A stretch of DNA of 49,092 nt, taken from positions 1 to 49,092 of the IMG/VR virus record IMGVR_UViG_3300047564_002851, one strand, 5' to 3'. The translations under genes and the position numbers were made by a program. The notes under the pieces were generated by a model. That model saw only the letters and a list, made by a program, of their open reading frames with translations, was not told the origin of the DNA and made no database searches. This document shows, one piece after another, positions 1-8,760 of the stretch; positions within the stretch are counted from its first letter, which is position 1; each line of letters starts with the position of its first letter. The stretch is from a virus.

Positions 1-1549
1 TCAAGGTGATACAGGCCCAACGGGCCCTCAGGGTCCTCAAGGATTTTCTTTAAATCTACTAGGAAACTTGGCTTCATCATCAGAGTTGCCTACTTCTGGT
101 AACACAACAAATGATGCATACATTGTTTTAGATACAGGCAATCTTTGGGTGTGGAATGGTTCAGCTTGGGAAGACCAAGGCAGATTAGTAGGTCCAACGG
201 GAGCAACAGGAGCCACAGGCCCAATTGTTACTGGTCCTACTGGTCCTCAGGGTGTCGGTTCTCAAGCTAAGGGTTACTACAACACTTACGCAGACTTTAT
301 TGCTGGAGCTGGAGCAACTTCAGCCGAGGTAGGCGATTTCTACGTTATCTACGAAGAAGACACTATCTATATCTATACCTCTGAAGATGGATGGATTGAA
401 GCTGGTGCTTTGATTGGTCCTACTGGTCCTACTGGTGCTGACTCAACGGTTGAAGGTCCAACTGGTCCTCAGGGTGATTTAGGACCGACTGGTCCAACAG
501 GACCACAAGGTACTTCAATCACAATGAAAGCAAGCGTTGCGACAGTTGGAGAACTTCCTTCTACTGGCAACACTCTTAATGATGGTCGCGCTGTAGATGC
601 TGATGGCGATTTGTATGTTTGGGATGGAGATAGTTGGAATAATGTAGGACAAATTGTTGGTCCTACTGGTCCTACTGGTCCAGGAGTTACTGGTCCTACT
701 GGTCCAGCATCTACCCAACCAGGTCCAACTGGTCCTACAGGTCCATTTGGTCCTACGGGAGCTAAGGGTGGAGTTACTTATATAGTAACTTCTACTGGAG
801 ATGGTGGCTCTTACCAAGTTCAATCATTGCTTGGAGGAAACCCAACCCTAACTGCAGTTCGAGGCGAACGTGTTTATATTGACGTAAGTCAAGTTTTAAC
901 TTCAAACCCATTTGCGCTTCGTTTAAGTCAATTCTCTGCTTCTACTGTTCCAGGAACAATCAATAACTCTCCTACTCAGGGTCGTACTGGAGCTAGCGCA
1001 GACACAACCATTATTTATGATGTACCACTTGATGCTCCAACACAACTAGTTTATGTTGACGTTACTGAGCCAAGTATCGGTGGCATCATCGAGATTGTTG
1101 ACAAGATTGGTCCAACTGGTCCTTCGGGTCCAACAGGACCTACAGGAGAACCTGTATCAAATCAGTATGTACCAATTGCTGGAGGTATAACAGGAACTCC
1201 TACTGTTTTTGGTGAGTATACGAGGTACGGTCAAGATGTCACTTTTGGTGTGAGAATTATTTATTCCAACTCTGCTTTTAGCTCTGCGCAGTTGACAGTA
1301 ACTCTTCCATTCCTACCGAATTCAGTTGAAACTATCACCGCGGTTGGATTTTTGGATATAGACGGTTCGCAAGCTGGAAGTTTATATTCAGTAAAGGCTA
1401 TTAGCCAATCAGAAGGTTCTGCAACAATGAAACTTTATTTTGAAGGAACCAATGGGTTGCTTACCCCTGTAACTGGCACTGCTCCTACTACACTAAGCAC
1501 AGGCACAGCTTTGTATATAACTGGTGCTTTTGTTTCGGTACCGAGTTAG
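1..1549 (+). CDS. Collagen-like tail fibre protein (5' end outside window)
   Basis: The reading frame is open from the first bases of the window and already encodes [10 protein letters not shown]-type triplets there, so the gene starts upstream; the TTG at 68 is internal. At least 515 codons remain. Collagen-like Gly-X-Y stretches (mostly GPTGPTGP) alternate with three compact inserts of about 50 residues ending in patterns such as LWVWNGSAW or LYVWDGDSW. The last ~130 residues form a non-collagen beta-rich C-terminal domain, the usual place for a receptor-binding head on a trimeric fibre. It is followed 14 bp later by another fibre gene on the same strand. Inferred role: host-surface-binding fibre. 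The receptor cannot be told from sequence. Confidence 0.85.
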   Translation, partial: QGDTGPTGPQGPQGFSLNLLGNLASSSELPTSGNTTNDAYIVLDTGNLWVWNGSAWEDQGRLVGPTGATGATGPIVTGPTGPQGVGSQAKGYYNTYADFIAGAGATSAEVGDFYVIYEEDTIYIYTSEDGWIEAGALIGPTGPTGADSTVEGPTGPQGDLGPTGPTGPQGTSITMKASVATVGELPSTGNTLNDGRAVDADGDLYVWDGDSWNNVGQIVGPTGPTGPGVTGPTGPASTQPGPTGPTGPFGPTGAKGGVTYIVTSTGDGGSYQVQSLLGGNPTLTAVRGERVYIDVSQVLTSNPFALRLSQFSASTVPGTINNSPTQGRTGASADTTIIYDVPLDAPTQLVYVDVTEPSIGGIIEIVDKIGPTGPSGPTGPTGEPVSNQYVPIAGGITGTPTVFGEYTRYGQDVTFGVRIIYSNSAFSSAQLTVTLPFLPNSVETITAVGFLDIDGSQAGSLYSVKAISQSEGSATMKLYFEGTNGLLTPVTGTAPTTLSTGTALYITGAFVSVPS

Positions 1550-1563
1550 AAGAGGATAAATAG

Positions 1564-2265
1564 ATGACAGCTATAGACTTTCCAACTAATCCAACTCTAA
1601 ATCAAGAGTACACAAACGGTGTTAACACTTACTACTGGGACGGCACTGCTTGGCGTTTAGTTCGCACAAGTGCTCAAGGTCCAACTGGTCCTACAGGCCC
1701 AGCGGGTCTTGATTCAACTGCTATCGGTGCTACTGGTCCACAGGGTGAGATTGGTCCAACTGGTCCAATAGGTCCAGAAGGTGCGGCATCACTTGTTCCT
1801 GGTCCTACAGGGCCTACGGGAGCAACTGGAGAATTTGCAATCGCTCCTTGGACTTTGTATACACCAATTTGGTATGGAAGCTCTACAAATCCTCAGATTG
1901 GAAATGGAACTCTTCAAGGTAGATATACCTATGTTGGAGCAACAATTTTTGGTGAAATAAGAATTCAAGCAGGAACCATTGGATTTAACCGAGGCAGTGG
2001 TACTTATTCTTTGAGTCTGCCTTCTAGTGGAATTGTGGAAAATTATCAGCCAGTTGGTCAAGTTGTTATGCGAGATGAAGGACCAGGTATTACATATTTT
2101 GGTACAGCAATTTTTAATAACAACTTCACAAACCGTATAGAGCTATTTATGCACTCTCAGTCTGCAACTTTTGACGAAGGCGTTGCCGTTACGGAAAGTA
2201 CTCCATTTTTGATAAGTGCTAATGACAAGATACTTGTTCAATTTACCTATGAGTCGGCGGTATAA
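1564..2265 (+). CDS. Collagen-like tail fibre protein, short
   Basis: This 233-residue protein starts at an ATG preceded by a purine-rich AGAAGAGGA ribosome-binding site. Residues 1-35 ([10 protein letters not shown]..., then YYWDGTAW) form a small N-terminal domain shared with the fibre genes at 2277 and 5315, so probably the attachment end. Residues ~38-90 are GPTGP collagen-like repeats, and residues ~95-233 form a beta-rich head domain resembling the end of the preceding fibre in layout (GRYTYVG... against GEYTRYG...). The collagen stalk is much shorter than in its paralogues. Known of such phage proteins: trimeric stalk plus receptor-binding head. The specific target is unknown. Confidence 0.85.
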   Translation: MTAIDFPTNPTLNQEYTNGVNTYYWDGTAWRLVRTSAQGPTGPTGPAGLDSTAIGATGPQGEIGPTGPIGPEGAASLVPGPTGPTGATGEFAIAPWTLYTPIWYGSSTNPQIGNGTLQGRYTYVGATIFGEIRIQAGTIGFNRGSGTYSLSLPSSGIVENYQPVGQVVMRDEGPGITYFGTAIFNNNFTNRIELFMHSQSATFDEGVAVTESTPFLISANDKILVQFTYESAV

Positions 2266-2276
2266 GGAGATAATTT

Positions 2277-4166
2277 ATGGCAGCCATTGATTTCCCTAAC
2301 TCCCCAACAATAGGAGATTTATTTACATCTGGTGTACAAACTTGGCAATGGGATGGCACCGCGTGGAATCTTGTAATTTCTCAAGTTGTTGGACCCACGG
2401 GTGCGACAGGTCCTCAGGGTGCAGCAAGTAACGTAACGGGTCCTACAGGTGCGACAGGAACAGTTCTACTTGCCGCTGATACGCCTCCAGTTGGAGCTTC
2501 TGCTGGAGATGCATGGTTAAACACTGCCACAGGAAAAATTTATGTTTATTTTGATGACTACTGGGTAGAGTCTGCTTCCAGTCTTTCTGGTAGTGAAGGA
2601 CCCACTGGTCCTACAGGTGCGACGGGTCCAATATCTACAGAGTTAGGTCCGACTGGTCCGCAAGGACCAACTGGTGCTACTGGCCCGCAAGGAAATACTG
2701 GTCCTACAGGTGCAAATGGTTTAGACGTTACTGGTCCTACTGGTCCACAAGGCCCTACTGGTCCTACGGGTGAAGTTGGCCCCGAAGGTGAGCGTGGTCC
2801 TGTTGGTTCAACAGGTCCAATTGGTGCTACTGGCCCACAAGGCCCAGAAGGAGAGACTGGCCCAACTGGTCCGCAAGGTTTGCAAGGTGAGCGTGGTATT
2901 ACAGGTCCTCGCGGATTCGTAGGTCCTACTGGCCCAGTTGGTGCAACAGGACCTTCAGTCACGGGCCCAACAGGGGCAACAGGAGATGCAGGTCCAACTG
3001 GTCCATCTGGTGGTCCAACTGGTCCGACTGGAGCTACTGGTGCAACTGGTCCAACAGGTCCAGAAGGTGCGGCAGGTCTTCGTGGTGCAACAGGTGCTAC
3101 TGGTGCAACAGGTGCAGCTTCTACTATTCCCGGTCCAACTGGTCCAACTGGTCCCGCAGTAACTGGTCCTACTGGTGCTGACTCAACGGTTCCAGGCCCA
3201 ATAGGACCAACTGGTCCTGCAGTAACTGGTCCTAAAGGTGATAAGGGTGATCCCGGAGATAGCTTTTCTGGCGTAACATCTTCTGCTACTTTATCTGTAA
3301 ATCTTGGTTCGGAAAACTTCCTTGTAAATAAAGTTAGTGCTTTTGCAGTAGGAACTAGAGCAAGATTAGCTAGTGCTACTTTCCCTCAGGATTATATGGA
3401 AGGTGTCATTACAGGAATTGTTGGAACATCAATAACGATGTTTGTAGACAAAATAAATGGCGAGGGAAATACTTATTCAAGTTGGAATTTAGTTCTCGGT
3501 GCTGGTGAGGTTGGTCCTATAGGTCCAACTGGTCCACAAGGTGCATCAATTAAGTTTAAAGGCACAGTTGTTAACGATGTTGATTTGCCTGCAACTAACA
3601 ATCAAATTAATGATGCATATGTAGTTCAAGCAACAGGCGATCTCTGGGTTTGGAATGGAACAGTTTGGCAAAACGTTGGTCGTATCCAAGGACCAACTGG
3701 TCCAGATGGAGCAGTAGGCCCAGCGGGTCCTACTGGATCTAAAGGTGACCAAGGAGACCCATCAACCGTTCCTGGCCCGCAGGGTGAGCAAGGTATTCAA
3801 GGCATTCAAGGTCCTGTAGGAGATACTGGTCCTACTGGCCCAGCTTTCTTTAATTTAACTGGTCCTCAATATTTATCATCTGTTACTTTGACAGCGAACG
3901 ATGCAGCTTCTTTAGTTAAATTAAATAGTTCAATTCCTTCCGTTGTAACTATTCCAGCTGATGGAACAAATGGATATACGTTTGACACAGGCGCTCAATT
4001 GGTTCTTGTACAGCTTGGAAGTGCTGTATTTAGTGTTACTGGAGCCGCTGGGGTAAATGTTCTCAGTGAAGGAAGCAGATACACCAGCAAACAAAGATAT
4101 GCCGTGGCCTCATTAATAAAGCTTGGTGCTAATTCATGGTTACTTAGCGGAAACTTGCAGGCATAA
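2277..4166 (+). CDS. Collagen-like tail fibre protein, long
   Basis: A 629-residue protein with a strong ribosome-binding site (AAGGAGATAA) before ATG. The N-terminal ~35 residues match the shared attachment domain ([14 protein letters not shown], then WQWDGTAW). Long [10 protein letters not shown] collagen-like runs are interrupted by a first insert (~60-105), a beta insert (~335-410) and a VWNG-type bead (~425-465). The final ~100 residues form a compact domain ending SWLLSGNL that closely resembles the end of the small fibre at 20506, so the same tip was reused. The gene ends TAA just before the ATG of the propeller gene, which suggests translational coupling. Role: tail fibre, probably receptor binding (inferred). 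Confidence 0.88.
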   Translation: MAAIDFPNSPTIGDLFTSGVQTWQWDGTAWNLVISQVVGPTGATGPQGAASNVTGPTGATGTVLLAADTPPVGASAGDAWLNTATGKIYVYFDDYWVESASSLSGSEGPTGPTGATGPISTELGPTGPQGPTGATGPQGNTGPTGANGLDVTGPTGPQGPTGPTGEVGPEGERGPVGSTGPIGATGPQGPEGETGPTGPQGLQGERGITGPRGFVGPTGPVGATGPSVTGPTGATGDAGPTGPSGGPTGPTGATGATGPTGPEGAAGLRGATGATGATGAASTIPGPTGPTGPAVTGPTGADSTVPGPIGPTGPAVTGPKGDKGDPGDSFSGVTSSATLSVNLGSENFLVNKVSAFAVGTRARLASATFPQDYMEGVITGIVGTSITMFVDKINGEGNTYSSWNLVLGAGEVGPIGPTGPQGASIKFKGTVVNDVDLPATNNQINDAYVVQATGDLWVWNGTVWQNVGRIQGPTGPDGAVGPAGPTGSKGDQGDPSTVPGPQGEQGIQGIQGPVGDTGPTGPAFFNLTGPQYLSSVTLTANDAASLVKLNSSIPSVVTIPADGTNGYTFDTGAQLVLVQLGSAVFSVTGAAGVNVLSEGSRYTSKQRYAVASLIKLGANSWLLSGNLQA

Positions 4167-4167
4167 A

Positions 4168-5088
4168 ATGTTAATAGCAACTCATGCAATGCATGCGACA
4201 CTACCAGTAGCGTTTCTTCCAGCTGTTTGGAATCTTGTATCAAATAGTTCTTTTGGTACTACAAACATAAATGGAATTGCTACTAATGGAACTGGGCAAT
4301 TTGTTGCAGTTGGGAGTTCTGGAAAAGTCGCGACCTCTGGAGATATAACTTCATGGACCCAGAGGTCTTCAGGTTTTGCTGGTAGCAACATTTATGCTAT
4401 TGCATATGGTGACGATCAGTACATTATTGGTGGCAGCTCTGGAAAAATGGCTACCTCTCCAGATGGAATTACTTGGACACTGCGAGCCTCATCTTTTGGT
4501 GCAAGTGCAATTTTGGGAATTACTTATGCTCCATCCGCTGGATTGTGGATTGCTGTTGGTGGTTCTGGAAAATTAGCTACATCAATTGATGGAATTGAGT
4601 GGACTCAGCGTTTGTCTTCCTTTGGAACTACTTTTATAAATGGTCTTTTTGCCAACTCAACTCTTGTGGTCGCTGTTGGATATGATGGAAAATTGGCAAC
4701 ATCATCCAATGGAATTAGTTGGACTCAAAGAGGTTCTTCTTTTATTACAAGCACTATTTTTTCAGTCACTAGTAACCCTTCAGAAAACAGGTATGTTGCT
4801 GTAGGAGACTCTGGAAAAATAGCAACTTCAAACAATGGCCTTACTTGGGTACAAACATTTCCAGCTAGCACTTTTGGTTCGTCCCAGATTAGGTCTGTCA
4901 CGTCAAATCTAGAAAATTATTATTTAGCTGGTGGAACCGCGGGTAAGCTAGCAACCTCTACAGATTCAATTTCTTGGGTCCAGAGAAACTCTGGTTTTAG
5001 TACATCAAATATAAATGATGTATATCTTGACGATTCGGTAGCTATTGCAGTAGGTAATAGTGGCAAGATTGCGTATTCGGGAGGTTAA
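4168..5088 (+). CDS. Predicted seven-bladed beta-propeller protein in fibre cassette
   Basis: I chose the ATG at 4168, one base after the preceding stop; an in-frame GTG at 4123 would overlap the upstream gene by 44 bp. The 306-residue product is almost entirely repeats of ~40 residues with the core VAVGxSGKxATSxDGxxWTQR, seen seven times. The seventh copy stops after GKIAYSGG, while the N-terminus (AVWNLVSNSSFG) supplies the missing outer strand, the classic 'velcro' closure of a circular propeller. The SxDGxxW element resembles Asp-box/BNR loops of sialidases and glycan-binding propellers but is one residue shorter. No catalytic residues are recognisable. Probable role: glycan or receptor binding on the tail (inferred from fold and location). 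Confidence 0.7.
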   Translation: MLIATHAMHATLPVAFLPAVWNLVSNSSFGTTNINGIATNGTGQFVAVGSSGKVATSGDITSWTQRSSGFAGSNIYAIAYGDDQYIIGGSSGKMATSPDGITWTLRASSFGASAILGITYAPSAGLWIAVGGSGKLATSIDGIEWTQRLSSFGTTFINGLFANSTLVVAVGYDGKLATSSNGISWTQRGSSFITSTIFSVTSNPSENRYVAVGDSGKIATSNNGLTWVQTFPASTFGSSQIRSVTSNLENYYLAGGTAGKLATSTDSISWVQRNSGFSTSNINDVYLDDSVAIAVGNSGKIAYSGG

Positions 5089-5265
5089 ATGTTTTCTTAC
5101 GTGATTATAAATAGCAACCCTAGAGGCCCCATTGTGCAGATTCTGTATGGAAGCAACATTATTGATGAAAGCGGACCATGGGAGTCTTTGGAGTCTGCAA
5201 CTACATGGGCAGAGGCTTATGTAAGTATGAAGAATGCTAATCAATCAGAACCACAAGTTGGCTAA
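5089..5265 (+). CDS. Small protein of unknown function (58 aa)
   Basis: ATG begins at the base after the propeller stop codon (TAA then ATG), so it is probably translated by coupling. The product runs MFSYVIINSNPRGP to NQSEPQVG and contains WESLESATTWAEAYV, a pattern of a small folded alpha/beta protein and not a random frame. No signal peptide, membrane segment or known motif is visible. Its position between a propeller gene and a fibre gene fits a small tail accessory or fibre-assembly factor, but that is only a guess from context. A 49-bp gap with an AGGAG site separates it from the next gene. Confidence 0.55.
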   Translation: MFSYVIINSNPRGPIVQILYGSNIIDESGPWESLESATTWAEAYVSMKNANQSEPQVG

Positions 5266-5314
5266 GAATTATCAAAGTAGAATAGACATTTGGAGCAGAA
5301 AGGAGACAAGCTAA

Positions 5315-5965
5315 GTGGCAGCAATTGATTTTCCAACACCCGTAGTGGTTGGCGAAGAGTTCACCGCAGGTGGGCAGACTTGGATTTGGACTGGCGCTGT
5401 CTGGGAAGCTAAGCGTGTAACTCCTACTGGCCCAACTGGACCTCAAGGTATTCAAGGCCCGACAGGTGCGACAGGTCCACAAGGACCAACTGGTACTCAA
5501 GGTATTGCTGGTCCGACGGGTCCCGTATCTGATGTTGCTGGTCCTCAAGGTCCTGTAGGTTCTACTGGTCCGCAAGGTCCTACTGGTCCGCAAGGTTTGC
5601 AAGGTGAGCGTGGTGAGCGTGGATTTACTGGACCTACTGGTGCAGATTCAAATGTAACTGGTCCACAAGGTCCTACAGGTCCTCGCGGTGTTACTGGTCC
5701 AACTGGTCCAACTGGAGCTCAATCCGAGGTTCCAGGTCCAACTGGTCCAACTGGTCCTGTTGGTAAATTCACAGCTAGTCCAACTGCACCTGATCTACTA
5801 ACTGCTGTAAATGGTGATGCTTGGTTTGACACTAATACAGCAATTACTTACGTTTTTTATAATGGTGTTTTTATTCAAACTCAGGGTGGTTCCACTGGAC
5901 CTGTCGGTCCAACAGGGGCTCAGGGGTCATTTGCAGCTAGTTACAGCTGGTGGTTAGGTACATAA
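5315..5965 (+). CDS. Collagen-like tail fibre protein
   Basis: Starts at GTG with AGGAG nine bases upstream. The 216-residue product begins with the shared attachment domain ([16 protein letters not shown], then WIWTGAVW), followed by GPTGPQG collagen-like repeats over residues ~38-150 and a small insert ([20 protein letters not shown]...) near 155-190. It ends in a short GPTGAQG piece and an aromatic tail, SYSWWLGT. Unlike its paralogues it lacks a large C-terminal head, so it may be a degenerate fibre, a linker, or a stalk that carries a partner protein. A 30-codon frame follows immediately. Confidence 0.82.
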   Translation: MAAIDFPTPVVVGEEFTAGGQTWIWTGAVWEAKRVTPTGPTGPQGIQGPTGATGPQGPTGTQGIAGPTGPVSDVAGPQGPVGSTGPQGPTGPQGLQGERGERGFTGPTGADSNVTGPQGPTGPRGVTGPTGPTGAQSEVPGPTGPTGPVGKFTASPTAPDLLTAVNGDAWFDTNTAITYVFYNGVFIQTQGGSTGPVGPTGAQGSFAASYSWWLGT

Positions 5966-5966
5966 A

Positions 5967-6059
5967 ATGCAAAACACAAGCACTTTTTTAAAATCAAAGA
6001 TTTGTAGCAGTGGTATTCTACTAACAAATCTCGTGTGTGGTGAGAGAGGTATTGACTAA
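5967..6059 (+). CDS. Possible 30-aa peptide
   Basis: ATG lies one base after the fibre stop and the frame ends at TAA overlapping the ATG of the next gene (TAATG), so it fills the gap exactly. The product begins MQNTSTFLKSKICSSG and ends CGERGID. The layout favours coupled translation, but the peptide is very short, has no recognisable motif, and the same bases carry the ribosome-binding site (GAGAGAGG) for the next gene. It may therefore be only a leader. Confidence 0.3.
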   Translation: MQNTSTFLKSKICSSGILLTNLVCGERGID

Positions 6060-8746
6060 TGCCCGGTTTTCTAGGCGGTAGTTCTGGTGGCAGCGGTGGC
6101 GCTGGTGGAGAAATTACTGGTTTTCCGAAAGAGTTTATTGACCCAGTAACTAAGTTTCGCGTATCCGAGCCACAAAACCTCATCGATACGGACTTTGAGT
6201 ACGGACTTCAACCTACCAAGTGGGAGACTGTTGAGCTTATCAACAACACTCCTTCATTCTTTTCGAAGTCTGGTGACACCACAATTCCTAACATCATTGC
6301 GATTACAACAAATGATGGAACTCGAGAAATTACCGTATCCACTGGCCTCCCACACGGGCTGGCGGTCGGTATTCCTATTAACGTAACTGGAACAAAATCA
6401 ATTACCGCTGATGGTGCATACATCATCAACTCTATTCCAAATGGCAGCACATTTACCTACTTGTGCCGCGACATTCAGCAGGGTAACAACTCTATTGAAG
6501 ATTTGTATTCATCTGTTATCACTGGAGAGTTCTTCCAAGGCTCCCAGCTTCGCCTTTCAGACGAGGCAGGTATTACTACCGACGGTGAGTCTATTTCAAC
6601 TCTAACTGTTACTACAGGCTCTACCCACGGTTTTTATGTAGATACACCTTTCTACTTCTTGAATCTAAACTCTACTATTTCTCAAGAGTTCCCTGCCAAT
6701 AACAATGAGGCAAAATCTTTTGATGCTTCAAACTCAGCTACCGCTCAGACTTTTGACGGTTCTAATACTCTTTCTCAAATTAACATTGATTGGTCAAACT
6801 CAGCCACCGTGGCGGGTGTAACTAGCTCTATCAATATGAGTGCTCAGAATCTTGTAGACAATACAATTACTGTTGCTCATGGAACAGAAAATTTTGTTGG
6901 TAAGGTAATTGGAACCCCTCTTTATTACGACGTTGTTGCTGGTGGAGGGTTCTTTTCTACAAATCCAAGAGGCGTTGTATTTTTAAAAACTAATACCACT
7001 CTTGGAACTTCAAGTTCTACTTTCCAAGTCTCTGAACTTCCAGATGGCGATGCAATTGCAATACCAACGACAATGACTGGAACCTTCCAGCTTGCTAACC
7101 AAGCTCGTACTTTTGCTGGAAATAATCAAAATGCTGCAACTGAAGTTGAAGTGGTAATTATTAAAGATGCGCCAAAAGAATTTGATGGTGCTAATCTATC
7201 AATTGAAGTTGGAAGAGTTACATCGTACAGCGGTTCTTTGGTTAACGTAGCTTCTGATCAAGAAGTACCTTTAAATTGGTACTTTGGAACTATGGTGTAC
7301 TACACCACCACTGGAACAGCGGCAAACGGTCTTACAAACAACACCACATATTTTATTGATTCTTTCTTTAGTACTGGTGGACTAAATTATGCGTTTACCT
7401 TAAAGCCGACCCCAACGGGTACAACTATTACTTCAATTTCTGGTGGAACTGGTACTCAAACTTTTAAACAAATTGGTATTTCTCCAGATAAAAACATTTT
7501 TCACTTAAAAGACCATGGATACACCCGTTTTGACATGGTTAGATATACAGCTCCAGAAAATGGTGCTTTTTCTGTAGTAGATGCTTCTCAAGTTAAGAAT
7601 TTTTACTTTGTCGCGCAAGTATTAGACCAACACAATTTTACTTTAAATCAGACAGTTGGAGAGCTAAGTCCTCAAACTATCACTAGAACAGGTTTTTCTA
7701 GATACGCAATTACACCAACTACTGTAACTGCTATTGGTATGACCGCTCCTATTACATATGCAGTCACAAGTGGAACTCTTCCTTCAGGTCTTACTTTAAA
7801 TACAAGTACTGGTGTTGTGTCAGGAACTCCTACAGAGAATATTGCACCTCCAGGACGTACAGTAATTATTACTGGTACTGACGTTGATGGTATTTCGGCT
7901 TTTCAAACTCATCTCTATCAGTTCGATCAGCCACCTGCTTTGTATACATTCTCGAGCGTAACCTTCACTCCAGGTGGTGCTGGTGGTGCTGGTGGTCCAA
8001 ACCTGACTCAAGCTCGTTCTGGTGCAGGAAACCCATCTTGGGGAAATACATATATCACTATGCCAGGCAATACTGGAACAATTGTTTGGACAGTTCCCGA
8101 AGCAGCAACTTATCGAGTTGAAGCATACGGAGCAGCTGGCGGTTGGGCCTCTAACTGGGGTAACCGTGGTGGTTACGGTACTCGTATGCGTGGCGATTTT
8201 GCATGGCAGCTTGGTGACGAAATTAAACTTGTTGTTGGTCAAGCTGGCGGTGGTATGGGTGACAACGGTGGTGGCGGCGGAGGTAGCTACGTTGCTCGAC
8301 GCTCTGACAATCTTCCATATCTAGTTGCTGGTGGCGGCGGTGGTGCATCTCCAGGTTGGTATGGAAATGCGGACGCAACCACTGGTACCAGCTCTCGAGG
8401 CTCTAGCTCATGGGGCGGTTCTAGCAATGGAAATGGTGGAAACGGTGAATCCATGGGTGGAGGTGCTGGTTTCTACGGAAATGGTGGAGGCTGGGCAGGA
8501 CCTGGTACTTCATTCGTAAACGGTGCTTACGGCGGTAACTACTCAACCCACGGTGGGTTTGGTGGCGGTGGAGCCGCTCGCGGTTGGGCTGGCGGTGCTG
8601 GTGGTGGCGGTGGCTACTCAGGTGGTCCTGGTGCATATTGGTCAGCAAACGGTGCTGGTGCTGGTTCTTACAACGTTGGAACTAATCAAAGCAATTCTGA
8701 AGTTGCTAGTAGTGGCAATGGTCAAATCAGCATTCAGAAACTATAA
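6059..8746 (+). CDS. Large tail protein with Gly-rich C-terminal domain
   Basis: An 895-residue structural protein. The N-terminus is Gly/Ser-rich (PGFLGGSSGGSGGAGG). Residues ~80-560 carry divergent copies of the beta module used across this phage's tail proteins, for example STGLPHGLAVGIPINVTGT and LKDHGYTRFDMVRY. Residues ~555-625 resemble a putative-Ig (He_PIG) domain: ITYAVTSGTLPSGLTLN followed by VVSGTP. Residues ~635-895 are a glycine-rich domain of the ALK/LTK 'Gly_rich' type, with VEAYGAAGG, KLVVGQAGGG and YLVAGGGGGA in order. The start ATG overlaps the preceding stop by one base. Likely a baseplate or adhesin component (inferred). The sequence resembles large structural proteins of aquatic phages but I cannot name a characterised homologue. 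Confidence 0.8.
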   Translation: MPGFLGGSSGGSGGAGGEITGFPKEFIDPVTKFRVSEPQNLIDTDFEYGLQPTKWETVELINNTPSFFSKSGDTTIPNIIAITTNDGTREITVSTGLPHGLAVGIPINVTGTKSITADGAYIINSIPNGSTFTYLCRDIQQGNNSIEDLYSSVITGEFFQGSQLRLSDEAGITTDGESISTLTVTTGSTHGFYVDTPFYFLNLNSTISQEFPANNNEAKSFDASNSATAQTFDGSNTLSQINIDWSNSATVAGVTSSINMSAQNLVDNTITVAHGTENFVGKVIGTPLYYDVVAGGGFFSTNPRGVVFLKTNTTLGTSSSTFQVSELPDGDAIAIPTTMTGTFQLANQARTFAGNNQNAATEVEVVIIKDAPKEFDGANLSIEVGRVTSYSGSLVNVASDQEVPLNWYFGTMVYYTTTGTAANGLTNNTTYFIDSFFSTGGLNYAFTLKPTPTGTTITSISGGTGTQTFKQIGISPDKNIFHLKDHGYTRFDMVRYTAPENGAFSVVDASQVKNFYFVAQVLDQHNFTLNQTVGELSPQTITRTGFSRYAITPTTVTAIGMTAPITYAVTSGTLPSGLTLNTSTGVVSGTPTENIAPPGRTVIITGTDVDGISAFQTHLYQFDQPPALYTFSSVTFTPGGAGGAGGPNLTQARSGAGNPSWGNTYITMPGNTGTIVWTVPEAATYRVEAYGAAGGWASNWGNRGGYGTRMRGDFAWQLGDEIKLVVGQAGGGMGDNGGGGGGSYVARRSDNLPYLVAGGGGGASPGWYGNADATTGTSSRGSSSWGGSSNGNGGNGESMGGGAGFYGNGGGWAGPGTSFVNGAYGGNYSTHGGFGGGGAARGWAGGAGGGGGYSGGPGAYWSANGAGAGSYNVGTNQSNSEVASSGNGQISIQKL

Positions 8747-8760
8747 GAAGGAGAGTATAA

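Noticed and set aside
68-1549. Gene start at TTG 68 for the first fibre
   Set aside because: Collagen-like codons in the same frame run from base 2 to 68 without a stop and no ribosome-binding site precedes the TTG, so the gene is cut by the window edge.
2558-2962. Minus-strand 134-aa GPVGPV-rich frame
   Set aside because: It is the antisense of the collagen repeats of the fibre at 2277; the periodic sequence creates open frames on both strands.
4123-4167. Upstream GTG start for the propeller gene
   Set aside because: It would overlap the preceding fibre by 44 bp and add residues outside the repeat pattern; the ATG at 4168 fits the propeller closure.
5237-5602. Minus-strand Arg/Thr/Ser-rich frame (also 515-823)
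   Set aside because: Antisense of collagen-like repeats, with low-complexity RTSRT composition and no ribosome-binding site.
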